Below, piece by piece: positions 5,410 to 12,247 of a stretch of 12,247 nucleotides of DNA. Within the stretch, counting starts at the first letter, position 1; each line of letters starts with the position of its first letter. The translations under genes and the position numbers were made by a program. The notes beneath the pieces were generated by a model. The model made no database searches and was not told the origin of the DNA. It saw only the letters and a program-made list of their open reading frames with translations. The stretch covers positions 1 to 12,247 of the forward strand of contig JAHJBW010000192.1 of assembly GCA_018813405.1 (NCBI GenBank). The letters run 5' to 3'. The stretch is from Candidatus Margulisiibacteriota bacterium (GTDB lineage: Bacteria > Margulisbacteria > WOR-1 > XYC2-FULL-46-14 > JAHJBW01).

Positions 5410-7899
5410 CTACACCGCCGGAACGTCTTGCTTGTCGGCCTTGTCCTTGGCCGGTGTCCCCTGCGAGGATTTTGTCTTTTTAACTTTGAACACTATTTGG
5501 TCACCCTTCATGTCACCGTTTATTTCCATCCCAAACTTTATCTTGCCCCTCAAGACATCTTCGGAGAGCGGGTCTTCAATAAAATCCTCGATGGTCCGGC
5601 GAAGGGGGCGGGCGCCCATTTTGGGGTCGTAGCCCTTGTCTACCAGGAACTGTTTGGCGGCTTTGGTCAGGGAAAGTTTCATGCCCTTTTCGTCGAGCAG
5701 TTTGTTCAAGTCCACCATCATAATGTCCACTATCTTTAGGAGGTCTTCTTTTGAAAGCGCCGAAAAGACCACCTGTTCGTCTATGCGGTTCAAGAATTCC
5801 GGCTTGAACTTTTTCTTGAGCTCGTCAAGGACCTTTTCTTTCATGCGGCCGTAGCTGGCCTTCGCGTCGTTGTGGGTAATAAAGCCCATGCCTGTTTCTT
5901 TTTGTATATATTGGGCGCCGACGTTAGAGGTCATGATGATGACGGTGTTCTTAAAGTCCACCTTCCGGCCCTGGGCGTCGGTTATTTGCCCGTCATCAAG
6001 TATCTGCAAAAGAACGTTTAAAACATCCTGGTGCGCCTTTTCTATCTCGTCGAAGAGCACTACCGAATGGGGGCGCCTTCTAACCCTTTCGGTCAGCTGT
6101 CCGCCTTCGCCAAACCCAACGTATCCGGGTGGGGATCCCACCATCCTTGAGACCGTATGCGATTCCAGGTACTCGGACATGTCGATCCGCAATAGCGCGT
6201 CAACGTCGCCGAACATGAATTCGGCCAGCCGCTTTGCCAGCTCTGTTTTTCCCACTCCAGACGGCCCTAAAAAGATGAACGAGCCTATAGGGCGGCGGGG
6301 GTTCTTTAGGCCAGCCCTGGAGCGGCGAATTGACTTGGCAATTACCTTTACCGCCTCGTTCTGTCCGACCAGTCTTTTTTCGATATCATCTTCCATTTTG
6401 AGCAGGCGCTCTTTTTCTTCTGACGTGAGCCGGGTTACCGGAACCCCGGTCCAGGCCGCCACCACCTCGGCAATGATCTCGTCGTTGACCTGGGGCAGGT
6501 TTTCCTCCTTGACCTTTATTTGTTTGCTCATCTTTTCATATTTATCGCGAAGCTCTTCTTCCTGGTCGCGCAGCTGGGCGGCCCGTTCGAATTCCTGGCC
6601 GTCAACAGCCTGTTGTTTTACGTCCTTAATTTTTTCTATCTCTTTTGAAAGATCTATCAGCTCGGGCGGCAGTACCGATGATTTGAGCATTACCTTTGAC
6701 GATGCCTCATCTATCAGGTCAATGGCCTTGTCAGGGAGCTTTCTGGAGGAAATGTAGCGCTCCGAGAGCCTGACTGCCTGGACCAGCGCTTCTTCGGTTA
6801 TTTTGACCTTGTGGAAATCCTCGTATCGGCTGCGGATGCCTTTAAGTATTTCTATTGTATCGGCAACGGAAGGCTCTTCCACCATGACTGACTGGAACCT
6901 TCTTTCAAGCGCGGGGTCGGATTCGATCTTTTTCCTGTATTCATCGAGAGTGGTCGCGCCAACGCATTGTATCTCGCCGCGCGCCAGGGCAGGTTTTAAT
7001 ATGTTGGCCGCGTCCATGGCGCCTTCGGCCGCGCCAGCGCCTATCAGTGTGTGTATTTCGTCAATAAAAAGGATTATCTTCTGGGAGGATTTGTTGACCT
7101 CGTCCAGTACCTTCTTCAATCTTTCCTCGAACTCTCCGCGGTATCTTGTTCCTGCTATCAACAGGCCCATATCCAGGGTAACGACGCGGCTTGATAGAAG
7201 GGGGTGGGGGACGTCCCCGGTAATGATCCTTTGCGCCAGCCCTTCGACAATGGCGGTCTTTCCCACTCCGGCCTCTCCCAGCAGTACAGGATTGTTCTTC
7301 TTGCGGCGCGAAAGTATCTGTATGACCCGTTCTATCTCTTTGTTCCTGCCTATTACGGGGTCCAGCTTCTTTTCCCTGGAAAACCTGGTCAGGTCACGGC
7401 TGAACCCGTCGAGCACCGGTGTTTTGCCCCTCTGATAGGATTTGCGCGCCACCTGTACTGTCTCTCCTCCCATTATCTCAATGACCTTTTGTTTGGCATC
7501 GCCCGCGGAAATGCCAAGGTCGCCCATTACCTCCCCGGTAATTCCCGAATTGTCCTTTATTATTCCCAGGAAGAGATGTTCAACCCCCACATAGCTGTGG
7601 CCCAGGGTGCGCGCTTCTTCCCAGGCATATTCAATAACACGCTTTATCTGCGGGGTAAAAGGCAGTTCTTTGCCTTCGGTCTTGCTGCCTTCATCGTTAA
7701 TAGCTTTTTCCAGCAGTTCTTTTGTTTCTTCTACGGAAGACCCAAAGCCCTCGATTGTTTTTATGACAATGGGTTCTTTTTCGTGCAGCATGCCGAGCAT
7801 AAGATGTTCGGCCCCCACAAAGCCGCAGTCAAGGCGCTGGGCCTCTTCCTGTGCGGACATAATGGAGCGTATGGCTCGCTCGGTGAACCTTTCAAACAT
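5410..7899 (-). CDS. clpC: ATP-dependent Clp protease unfoldase subunit ClpC
   Basis: An 829-residue Hsp100 unfoldase that feeds proteins to ClpP. Domains in order: double Clp N-domain (1 to about 145), AAA+ D1 with Walker A GEAGVGKT (208-215), pore loop RYRG (252-255) and Walker B ILFIDE (276-281), a UVR-containing middle segment (about 420-457), and AAA+ D2 with Walker A GPSGVGKT (545-552), pore loop GYVG (592-595) and Walker B VVLFDE (613-618). The short middle domain with the UVR motif separates ClpC from ClpB. MGF at 671-673 sits where ClpC has its ClpP-docking loop. The C-terminal tail (about 808-829) is polar and variable. Length matches ClpC (about 810-830). It forms an operon with radA, but ctsR and mcsA/mcsB, which often precede clpC in Firmicutes, are absent here. 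The start is set by the N-domain and by the adjacent promoter. Confidence 0.97.
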   Translation of the reverse strand: MFERFTERAIRSIMSAQEEAQRLDCGFVGAEHLMLGMLHEKEPIVIKTIEGFGSSVEETKELLEKAINDEGSKTEGKELPFTPQIKRVIEYAWEEARTLGHSYVGVEHLFLGIIKDNSGITGEVMGDLGISAGDAKQKVIEIMGGETVQVARKSYQRGKTPVLDGFSRDLTRFSREKKLDPVIGRNKEIERVIQILSRRKKNNPVLLGEAGVGKTAIVEGLAQRIITGDVPHPLLSSRVVTLDMGLLIAGTRYRGEFEERLKKVLDEVNKSSQKIILFIDEIHTLIGAGAAEGAMDAANILKPALARGEIQCVGATTLDEYRKKIESDPALERRFQSVMVEEPSVADTIEILKGIRSRYEDFHKVKITEEALVQAVRLSERYISSRKLPDKAIDLIDEASSKVMLKSSVLPPELIDLSKEIEKIKDVKQQAVDGQEFERAAQLRDQEEELRDKYEKMSKQIKVKEENLPQVNDEIIAEVVAAWTGVPVTRLTSEEKERLLKMEDDIEKRLVGQNEAVKVIAKSIRRSRAGLKNPRRPIGSFIFLGPSGVGKTELAKRLAEFMFGDVDALLRIDMSEYLESHTVSRMVGSPPGYVGFGEGGQLTERVRRRPHSVVLFDEIEKAHQDVLNVLLQILDDGQITDAQGRKVDFKNTVIIMTSNVGAQYIQKETGMGFITHNDAKASYGRMKEKVLDELKKKFKPEFLNRIDEQVVFSALSKEDLLKIVDIMMVDLNKLLDEKGMKLSLTKAAKQFLVDKGYDPKMGARPLRRTIEDFIEDPLSEDVLRGKIKFGMEINGDMKGDQIVFKVKKTKSSQGTPAKDKADKQDVPAV

Positions 7900-7905
7900 A
7901 TAAAA

Positions 7906-7934
7906 AGTATAACAGATGGACCTGGCAGATACAA
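7906..7934 (-). promoter_or_regulatory. Promoter of the clpC-radA operon, predicted leaderless
   Basis: On the minus strand, TTGTAT (7934-7929, 3 of 6) is followed after 17 bases by TATACT (7911-7906, 5 of 6), which is extended by TGT just upstream. Only six bases separate the -10 box from the ATG at 7899, so the expected start of transcription is on or next to the A of the start codon. There is no Shine-Dalgarno site. No CtsR-like or CIRCE-like repeat is seen around the box. Confidence 0.6.
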
Positions 7935-7965
7935 GATTTTAGCGCAATGGTGCGATATTAAGATG

Positions 7966-7974
7966 TAGGAAGGA
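7966..7974 (+). promoter_or_regulatory. Ribosome binding site for the small split gene
   Basis: TAGGAAGGA holds two Shine-Dalgarno-like cores. TAGGA (7966-7970) is six bases before the ATG at 7977, an ideal distance. The nearest core to the alternative ATG at 7987 is twelve bases away. The spacing therefore favours initiation at 7977, in the frame that ends early. Confidence 0.5.
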
Positions 7975-7976
7975 TA

Positions 7977-8060
7977 ATGGATAAATATGGTAGAAGGAAT
8001 TTGCAACAACAGCTCATTTATCAGCCGCTTCAGCTGGCAGGGAACTTCTCCCCCGCGTAA
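7977..8060 (+). pseudogene. Front part of the split small gene (27 codons, better start)
   Basis: Starting at the well-placed ATG at 7977, the frame encodes MDKYGRRNLQQQLIYQ and on to NFSPA, then meets two stops in a row (8058-8063). If one base of the five-C run at 8050-8054 were absent, this frame would run straight into the longer downstream frame and give one protein of about 92 residues. I read it as the true N-terminus of that gene. A coincidental short frame is the alternative. Confidence 0.4.
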
Positions 8061-8256
8061 TAAAACAAGAAAGGCTGTCATCGGCAATGAAATGGTGATC
8101 GTGAACGGGAACAACATCGATCTTGGCGCCGCGGAGAATGACGCCTGGTTTAGCCCGGGACTTACCCTTGATGACCCCAATGAAAGTCCGCCGGATTTTT
8201 TGGCTTCAATGTTCAGAAAGGGCTACGACCGCTATTACAAATCTTCCATCCGCTGA
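7987..8256 (+). CDS. Small hypothetical protein, probably the body of a split gene
   Basis: This is the longer open frame of an unrecognised small protein (89 residues from ATG 7987). The part after the C run looks like real protein: KAVIGNEMVIVNGNNIDLG reads as a beta hairpin, followed by an acidic Pro-rich stretch (LTLDDPNESPPDF) and a basic end (RKGYDRYYKSSIR). The first 24 residues in this frame are less convincing, and the ATG at 7987 is twelve bases from the nearest ribosome binding core. The ATG at 7977 is better placed and would join this frame after a one-base skip at 8050-8054. It sits alone on the plus strand between the clpC promoter and the kinase gene, and overlaps the 3' end of the kinase by 22 bases. 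There is no signal peptide and no function is suggested. Confidence 0.5.
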   Translation: MVEGICNNSSFISRFSWQGTSPPRNKTRKAVIGNEMVIVNGNNIDLGAAENDAWFSPGLTLDDPNESPPDFLASMFRKGYDRYYKSSIR

Positions 8257-10406
8257 GGCAGGGTTATCAAAAAGGTCGTGCCCTTGCCGCGCTGGCTTCT
8301 TACCTTTATCGATCCTTTATTTTCTTCGATTATCCTCAGGGTAATCGGCAGTCCCATGCCGGTGCCGCGGTCCTTGGTGGTAAAGAAAGGATCAAAAAGC
8401 ACCTTGAGATTTTCCGGCTCTATCCCTGCCCCGGTATCGGTCACCTCGATGAATACGACAGGGACAGGCTTGCGGGCCTCGTCTTCCTCTCCCCAGACAA
8501 TTTCCCCTGATTCTGTCTGCTTGCCTTTCCCCATGCGGCCCAGCTTGACCACCTCTCCAACATCGGTCTTTACTATCAGTTCGCCTCCCTTGTCCATGGA
8601 CTGGATGGCGTTGAGTATGATATTAAGCAATGCCTGTGAAAGCTGGGAGGCGTCGGCGGTGATGAGGGGAAGCTCCGCGAATTTTGTGGTGATGCGGACG
8701 TTGTGTTTTTTACATTCGCTCTCGTTCAGTATCAGGATCTCTTCAAGCAGGTTGTTGACATTGATCTTTGATATCTCGGCCTTTGCGGGGCGTCCGAACT
8801 TTAAAAGGCTTTCAGCGATCTTGTTGATCCTTTCTATCTCCATGGGGACAATGGATGCGAACTTCTCTCGGTATTCCGGATCTTCCCATTTTACCTGCAG
8901 AAGCTGAGAAAAGGTCCTTAATGATACCAGCGGATTCTTTATCTCATGGGCCATTCCAGCCGCCATGGTGCCCAGTGACGCGAGTTTTTCGGAAAGCACC
9001 AGGCGTTCCTGGCTTTCCCTGAGGTTCTGCGTCATTTTATTAAAGGCCAGGGCAAGCGAGCCTATCTCGTCGATAGATTCAGACTTGATCCGATAGTTAA
9101 GATCGCCGTTGGAAACGGCCTCGGTACCGCGCGTTAGCTTATGGATGGGCATTTCAATGCTTTCGGCGAAAAATATGCCGGCCAGCACAGTGATTATTAT
9201 TCCGATTATCATGAACAATATAGAATTGCTTTCCAGTTGTCGCAGTTCGAAGTATGCATCTTCCAACGGCTCCTGGACAATTATCCCTCCCCCCGAGACA
9301 GGAAAATAAGCCCCGACCATGGGGTAGCCCAGCTCGTCTTTGAACTCTATGCGGCCAGATCTGTTATTGACCACCTCTTTGACGGGTTCAAGCATTGAAA
9401 GGTCTTCGCCCATTCTTACCGGGTCGGGATGCGCGATGATCCTGCCGCTTTTGTCGACCAGGTACACCATTCCAGACCTGCCCACTTTTTCGGTGACGAC
9501 TATCTCTTTTAATGAGGACCAATCCTTTTGCGCTATCCCCCTGGCTATCTCATAGTAGGTGTTCAGTATGGATTTTGAGAGGGCGGACTTGCTCAGGGAA
9601 AGCGTGGCCAGTGTGGTGCCCTCGAAGAGGACAACGATCAAAAGGACAAAAATGAATATGAGCTTGAACAATATCCTGGTCCTAAAAAAGTTTAGAGGAT
9701 TATTGGCCAGCGGGGAATCCGCGGGGATCACCTCCGACAGGGTCAGTCCAATAACGCCGCCAAGAGTGATGATCCAGGATGCCAGCATGAAGGCGCCCTG
9801 GCCGCTGGCAGTATAAAGGACAATGCAAAGATAGGCGACAACAAAAAGAAAAGCTGAACCGGCGCCGTAGAGGGAAAGCGACCTGCTTCTCTCCCTGCTC
9901 CTTGCGGCCCTTACAAGAAAGGCGAACGCCAGAATGAGCCACATAAGCACCCAGAGCGATTTGATGGGCGCCGGCAGGGAATAGCTGACGATCGGTTCAA
10001 TGATGTCCTTGCGGTAGATCAGGTTAACGTCCGAGGCCAGCACCCGGAAAAAGAACAAGATATCTATCAAGGCCAGTGGGACCAAAAGCAGCAGCAGCTT
10101 CCTCTTATGCGCGAAATGCTCAATAATGAAAGCCGCGACAAAGAACGAACCTATTAACAAACTGATCGAAATGGTTTTATGAATGGTTATAAGGTCCGAA
10201 AGCTGGCTGCCAAGGTTGAAGAAAAATTGCGAAACAATAGTCAGAATGGTGTAGAGCGAAAAACAAAGAAGGGCCAGCGAAAGAAAAAGATCTTTCAATT
10301 GCTTTAGCCTGAAGTAGCGGACTAGAAAGGAAATGGTCCCGGTTATTAATACACCGGAGGCGAATATCTCGGTAAAGATCCCGGCAACGCTCAGAAGGCT
10401 CAGCAT
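8235..10406 (-). CDS. Membrane sensor histidine kinase: multi-TM, Cache-like sensor, HAMP, HisKA, HATPase
   Basis: A 723-residue sensor kinase. The N-terminus has about seven hydrophobic helices (7-29, 41-62, 78-97, 104-121, 150-166, 182-200, 208-224), like the 7TM sensor region of some kinases. An eighth helix (244-267) leads to an extracytoplasmic Cache/PAS-like domain (about 270-392, with GMVYLVDKSGRIIAHPDP), then a ninth helix (395-414). In the cytoplasm come HAMP (about 415-468), HisKA with H-box AGMAHEIKNPL (phospho-acceptor H487), and HATPase with N-box NIILNAIQ (N599), DTGAGI, FDPFFTTKD, GTGMGL and GKGTTF. The catalytic core resembles NtrB/AtoS-type kinases, which pair with sigma-54 activators. 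A charged insertion of about 30 residues (613-648) lies between N-box and G1. It is last in a three-gene operon, one base after the previous stop. No response regulator is in the window. Confidence 0.93.
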   Translation of the reverse strand: MLSLLSVAGIFTEIFASGVLITGTISFLVRYFRLKQLKDLFLSLALLCFSLYTILTIVSQFFFNLGSQLSDLITIHKTISISLLIGSFFVAAFIIEHFAHKRKLLLLLVPLALIDILFFFRVLASDVNLIYRKDIIEPIVSYSLPAPIKSLWVLMWLILAFAFLVRAARSRERSRSLSLYGAGSAFLFVVAYLCIVLYTASGQGAFMLASWIITLGGVIGLTLSEVIPADSPLANNPLNFFRTRILFKLIFIFVLLIVVLFEGTTLATLSLSKSALSKSILNTYYEIARGIAQKDWSSLKEIVVTEKVGRSGMVYLVDKSGRIIAHPDPVRMGEDLSMLEPVKEVVNNRSGRIEFKDELGYPMVGAYFPVSGGGIIVQEPLEDAYFELRQLESNSILFMIIGIIITVLAGIFFAESIEMPIHKLTRGTEAVSNGDLNYRIKSESIDEIGSLALAFNKMTQNLRESQERLVLSEKLASLGTMAAGMAHEIKNPLVSLRTFSQLLQVKWEDPEYREKFASIVPMEIERINKIAESLLKFGRPAKAEISKINVNNLLEEILILNESECKKHNVRITTKFAELPLITADASQLSQALLNIILNAIQSMDKGGELIVKTDVGEVVKLGRMGKGKQTESGEIVWGEEDEARKPVPVVFIEVTDTGAGIEPENLKVLFDPFFTTKDRGTGMGLPITLRIIEENKGSIKVRSQRGKGTTFLITLPQRMEDL

Positions 10407-10407
10407 T

Positions 10408-11247
10408 CTATTGGGTTACCTCAATAGTAATTGTTCCTATGGCCTGACCGTCTGAAATGTTCGTGACCCTTAAGGGGATGTTCTTTTTGCCGCTGCTGAT
10501 CTGTGCAGGGAGAACAAACTCAAAAACATAGATGCCGTCCTGTATTTTTTGCATCGGGAAGTATTCCCCGAGTCCAATTTGCGACAGGTTGACGGAGCAA
10601 TCAGAAATGTCCCTTATGTTGCCGGGATTGTCGGCTTTTAGCGTGAGAATGACGGTTGACCCTGGATTGTATTTGCTCTTGTCCGCATAGGCCTGGAGGA
10701 TCAACGGGGTGTTTGCCACCTGGATGTTGGTCTTGGTTTTCGTAAGCCAGCCGCGGCGGTTTGAGACCGTTACAGGTATCTCTTTATCGCCTTCCGCTAT
10801 TCTGGGATTGACGTTGGCCTGCAGGGTATAAACGCCATCGCCGGCCTTAATGTCCCCATAGAGCCCGTTATCGACCAGCGCCATATTGCGGAACTTCCCA
10901 ATCCCTGTCAAATTGGCCCTGACGCCTCGAATATTGACCAGTCCGCCCGGATCGTCCACCGAGGCCGTCACCTCCAATACAGTCCGGCCATCCGGCGGGA
11001 CTTGTTTTGGCGCCGCGTGGACATAATTAATAATGGGCACCAGCTTGACCCGATTTACCTTGGTGGTGTCGTATCCCACCGTCCAGCTGAGGAAGTCCTC
11101 GATCCTGCCTTTTACCACTTCGGTGGCTGTAATGTTTTCCAGGGCGCTTTCTTTTGTCAAAAGCTTTTCCTCGGCCCGGGGCGCCTGTGACAGAACCCCA
11201 GCCAGCAACAAAAGTATAAAAATTTTCTTTGTTAACTTCATATTCAA
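10408..11247 (-). CDS. Exported protein with two related Ig-like beta domains
   Basis: A 279-residue protein with a Sec signal peptide (basic start, hydrophobic core about 9-19, likely cut after PRA at about 25). There is no lipobox cysteine, so it should be free in the periplasm or at the surface. Two tandem domains follow: 88-178, with VDNGLYGDIKAGDGVYT (125-141) resembling the acidic loop of 'choice-of-anchor' type domains, and 197-277, with the matching stretch IQDGIYVFEF but no acidic loop. Both share an ADNPG/VDDPG opening and a KEIPVTV/KNIPLRV strand. The start is TTG at 11247, seven bases after TAAGGG, in which the SLH gene's stop codon doubles as the ribosome binding site; ATG at 11241 is the alternative. 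Ten bases follow the SLH gene's stop and one base precedes the kinase. A role as ligand-binding or envelope partner of the kinase is inferred. Confidence 0.8.
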   Translation of the reverse strand: MNMKLTKKIFILLLLAGVLSQAPRAEEKLLTKESALENITATEVVKGRIEDFLSWTVGYDTTKVNRVKLVPIINYVHAAPKQVPPDGRTVLEVTASVDDPGGLVNIRGVRANLTGIGKFRNMALVDNGLYGDIKAGDGVYTLQANVNPRIAEGDKEIPVTVSNRRGWLTKTKTNIQVANTPLILQAYADKSKYNPGSTVILTLKADNPGNIRDISDCSVNLSQIGLGEYFPMQKIQDGIYVFEFVLPAQISSGKKNIPLRVTNISDGQAIGTITIEVTQ

Positions 11248-11257
11248 TTAGCTACCC

Positions 11258-12247
11258 TTAACGGATCACGTTAAATTTTTTGAAAATCAGCTTTCCTTCT
11301 TCTTCGGAAACGGGATGATCGGGCCTGAAAGTCCCGTCGCTGTATCCCTGGATAATTCCCGCGTCAACCGCCGCCTTGATCATGGGAGAAAGCGGATGAT
11401 TTGCGGGGACATCGCTAAACATTTGTTTTTTTACTTCTGTCAGGGGCATGTTGGCCGCTTTTACCATCCATGCCACCAGCTCTCCCCTGGTCACGGGCGC
11501 CTGCAGGGTGAATTCCTGGCCGGGAGCTACATCGACCACCCCCATGGTCACCAGTGCTTCCACTCTTTCCCTTCGGACCCTGAAATCCTCAAGGTCTTTC
11601 TTTATCTTTTGTTGTTCCGACTTGGTCTTAGCGCCGTAGAGGTTGAACTTGATGGCCTCTTCTTCGGATAGCTTTACCTTGGCACTCCTGTAAACTTTTC
11701 TTCCGGAAGAGAGCTTGCCCCCCTCATAATATGAGTCTATCACAATAAAGTTCTTGCCAAGATTAAGCATGACCATGGCTGAAAAGTCGTTGTCGTCATC
11801 AACATACACCCTTTGGTCGTTTATGAAAACATCGACCCCGGGCTTGGCCTTTCCCTTGACCCATATCCTGTCCTCATAGGTGTTTAAGTTGTCGATCGGT
11901 TCAATAAGGGTTATGGGGTCGGAAATGCTTATGGGAGGATATTCTGTAGGCACTTCTTTCTTTTCAAACACCCATTCTTTGGGGAAATAGTGGATGGAGA
12001 AATAAATCCCGTTCTCTTCTTTCAATGGTTCTGTCCAGGAGCCAATGTCCAGGCCCCATCCTTCGGCCCTGAAGCCCGCGCCGTATGATAGGTTGCCAAC
12101 CGCTGAGTGGTCTTTCATCTTTTGTCCATAGCCGGCCCTTAAGAAAAATGTCCTGTTGAATGCCCATTCCAGCCCCAGCGAGAACAGCCCGGGGTAGGAA
12201 TTGGACACGCTATAATCCGACGTTGCCAGCAGTTCAAATTTTTCTGA
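11258..12247 (-). CDS. Outer-membrane barrel tail + Ig-like domain + C-terminal SLH domain (5' end outside window)
   Basis: The frame is open to the window edge, so the N-terminus is missing; 329 residues are visible. Residues 1-89 look like the last strands of an outer-membrane beta barrel, alternating and aromatic-rich (FSLGLEWAFNRTFFLRAGYG, GNLSYGAGFRAEGWGLDIGS, GIYFSIHYFP). Residues 115-192 form an Ig-like domain of the glucodextranase-B type (VKGKAKPGVDVFINDQRVYV, then DDNDFSAMVML). A charged helical linker (195-230) leads to about one and a half SLH repeats (230-329: VTRGELVAWMVKAAN, then FSDVPANHPLSPMIKAAVDA, GIIQGYSDGTFRPD). SLH domains bind peptidoglycan-linked polymers, so the protein probably ties the outer membrane to the wall. 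A GTG at 12208 could act as a start, but it falls inside the barrel and is rejected. It is the first visible gene of the operon with the exported protein and kinase. Confidence 0.82.
   Translation of the reverse strand, partial: SEKFELLATSDYSVSNSYPGLFSLGLEWAFNRTFFLRAGYGQKMKDHSAVGNLSYGAGFRAEGWGLDIGSWTEPLKEENGIYFSIHYFPKEWVFEKKEVPTEYPPISISDPITLIEPIDNLNTYEDRIWVKGKAKPGVDVFINDQRVYVDDDNDFSAMVMLNLGKNFIVIDSYYEGGKLSSGRKVYRSAKVKLSEEEAIKFNLYGAKTKSEQQKIKKDLEDFRVRRERVEALVTMGVVDVAPGQEFTLQAPVTRGELVAWMVKAANMPLTEVKKQMFSDVPANHPLSPMIKAAVDAGIIQGYSDGTFRPDHPVSEEEGKLIFKKFNVIR

Noticed and set aside
5870..6757. Plus-strand open frame of 295 codons inside clpC
   Set aside because: Serine-rich shadow of clpC on the opposite strand; clpC is unmistakable and covers all of it.
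7204..7968. Plus-strand open frame of 254 codons over the start of clpC
   Set aside because: Antisense shadow of the ClpC N-domain and D1; it extends over the clpC promoter but has no start signal of its own.
7761..8180. Minus-strand open frame of 139 codons upstream of clpC
   Set aside because: It overlaps the clpC start in another frame and the small plus-strand gene, and has no supporting site.
12190..12208. GTG at 12208 as the start of the SLH protein
   Set aside because: The frame stays open to the window edge and the GTG falls among predicted barrel strands, with no signal peptide after it; the gene is better read as cut by the window.
1..12247. tRNA, rRNA, CRISPR arrays, insertion sequences
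   Set aside because: No cloverleaf-like sequence, regular spaced repeat array, transposase motif or terminal inverted repeats were seen on reading both strands.

Overview
The window looks like a gene-dense, roughly half-GC chromosome segment from a bacterium with an outer membrane, probably an uncultivated lineage. The evidence is an outer-membrane barrel tail joined to an S-layer homology (SLH) domain, a clpC-radA pair of the kind seen in Firmicutes, Cyanobacteria and their relatives, and genes that often lack a Shine-Dalgarno (SD) sequence or overlap at their 3' ends. Something like Margulisbacteria/Saganbacteria (WOR-1) or Omnitrophota would fit. That placement is only an inference from style; there is no rRNA or other marker here to settle it.

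Layout from left to right. (1) 40-2211, plus strand: a membrane glycosyltransferase of the ArnT/PMT type, then a GspE/PilB-like ATPase lacking both its N-terminal domain and its C-terminal end. (2) 2174-3330: a divergent pair, a small four-cysteine protein on the minus strand and a 237-residue protein of unknown function on the plus strand. They share a 194-bp AT-rich control region with a 9-bp inverted repeat and a plausible sigma-70 promoter. (3) 3367-4068, plus: a PlsC-type acyltransferase whose 3' end overlaps radA. (4) 4045-7899, minus: a clpC-radA operon (unfoldase and recombination/repair ATPase), whose promoter places transcription start at or next to the ATG. (5) 7977-8256, plus: a small protein of unknown function that appears split between two frames at a run of five C. 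(6) 8235-12247, minus: a tight three-gene envelope operon, namely an SLH-barrel protein cut by the window edge, an exported protein with two related beta domains, and a large membrane histidine kinase.

Functionally the window combines cell-envelope work (glycosyl transfer, phosphatidic acid synthesis, outer membrane tethering, envelope sensing) with protein quality control and DNA repair. There are no tRNA or rRNA genes, CRISPR arrays or recognisable insertion sequences, and I found no convincing intrinsic terminator. The most unusual items are the barrel-then-SLH order and its linkage to a sensor kinase, the split small gene, the shortened secretion-type ATPase next to the divergent pair, and a nearly G-free repeat tract inside radA.
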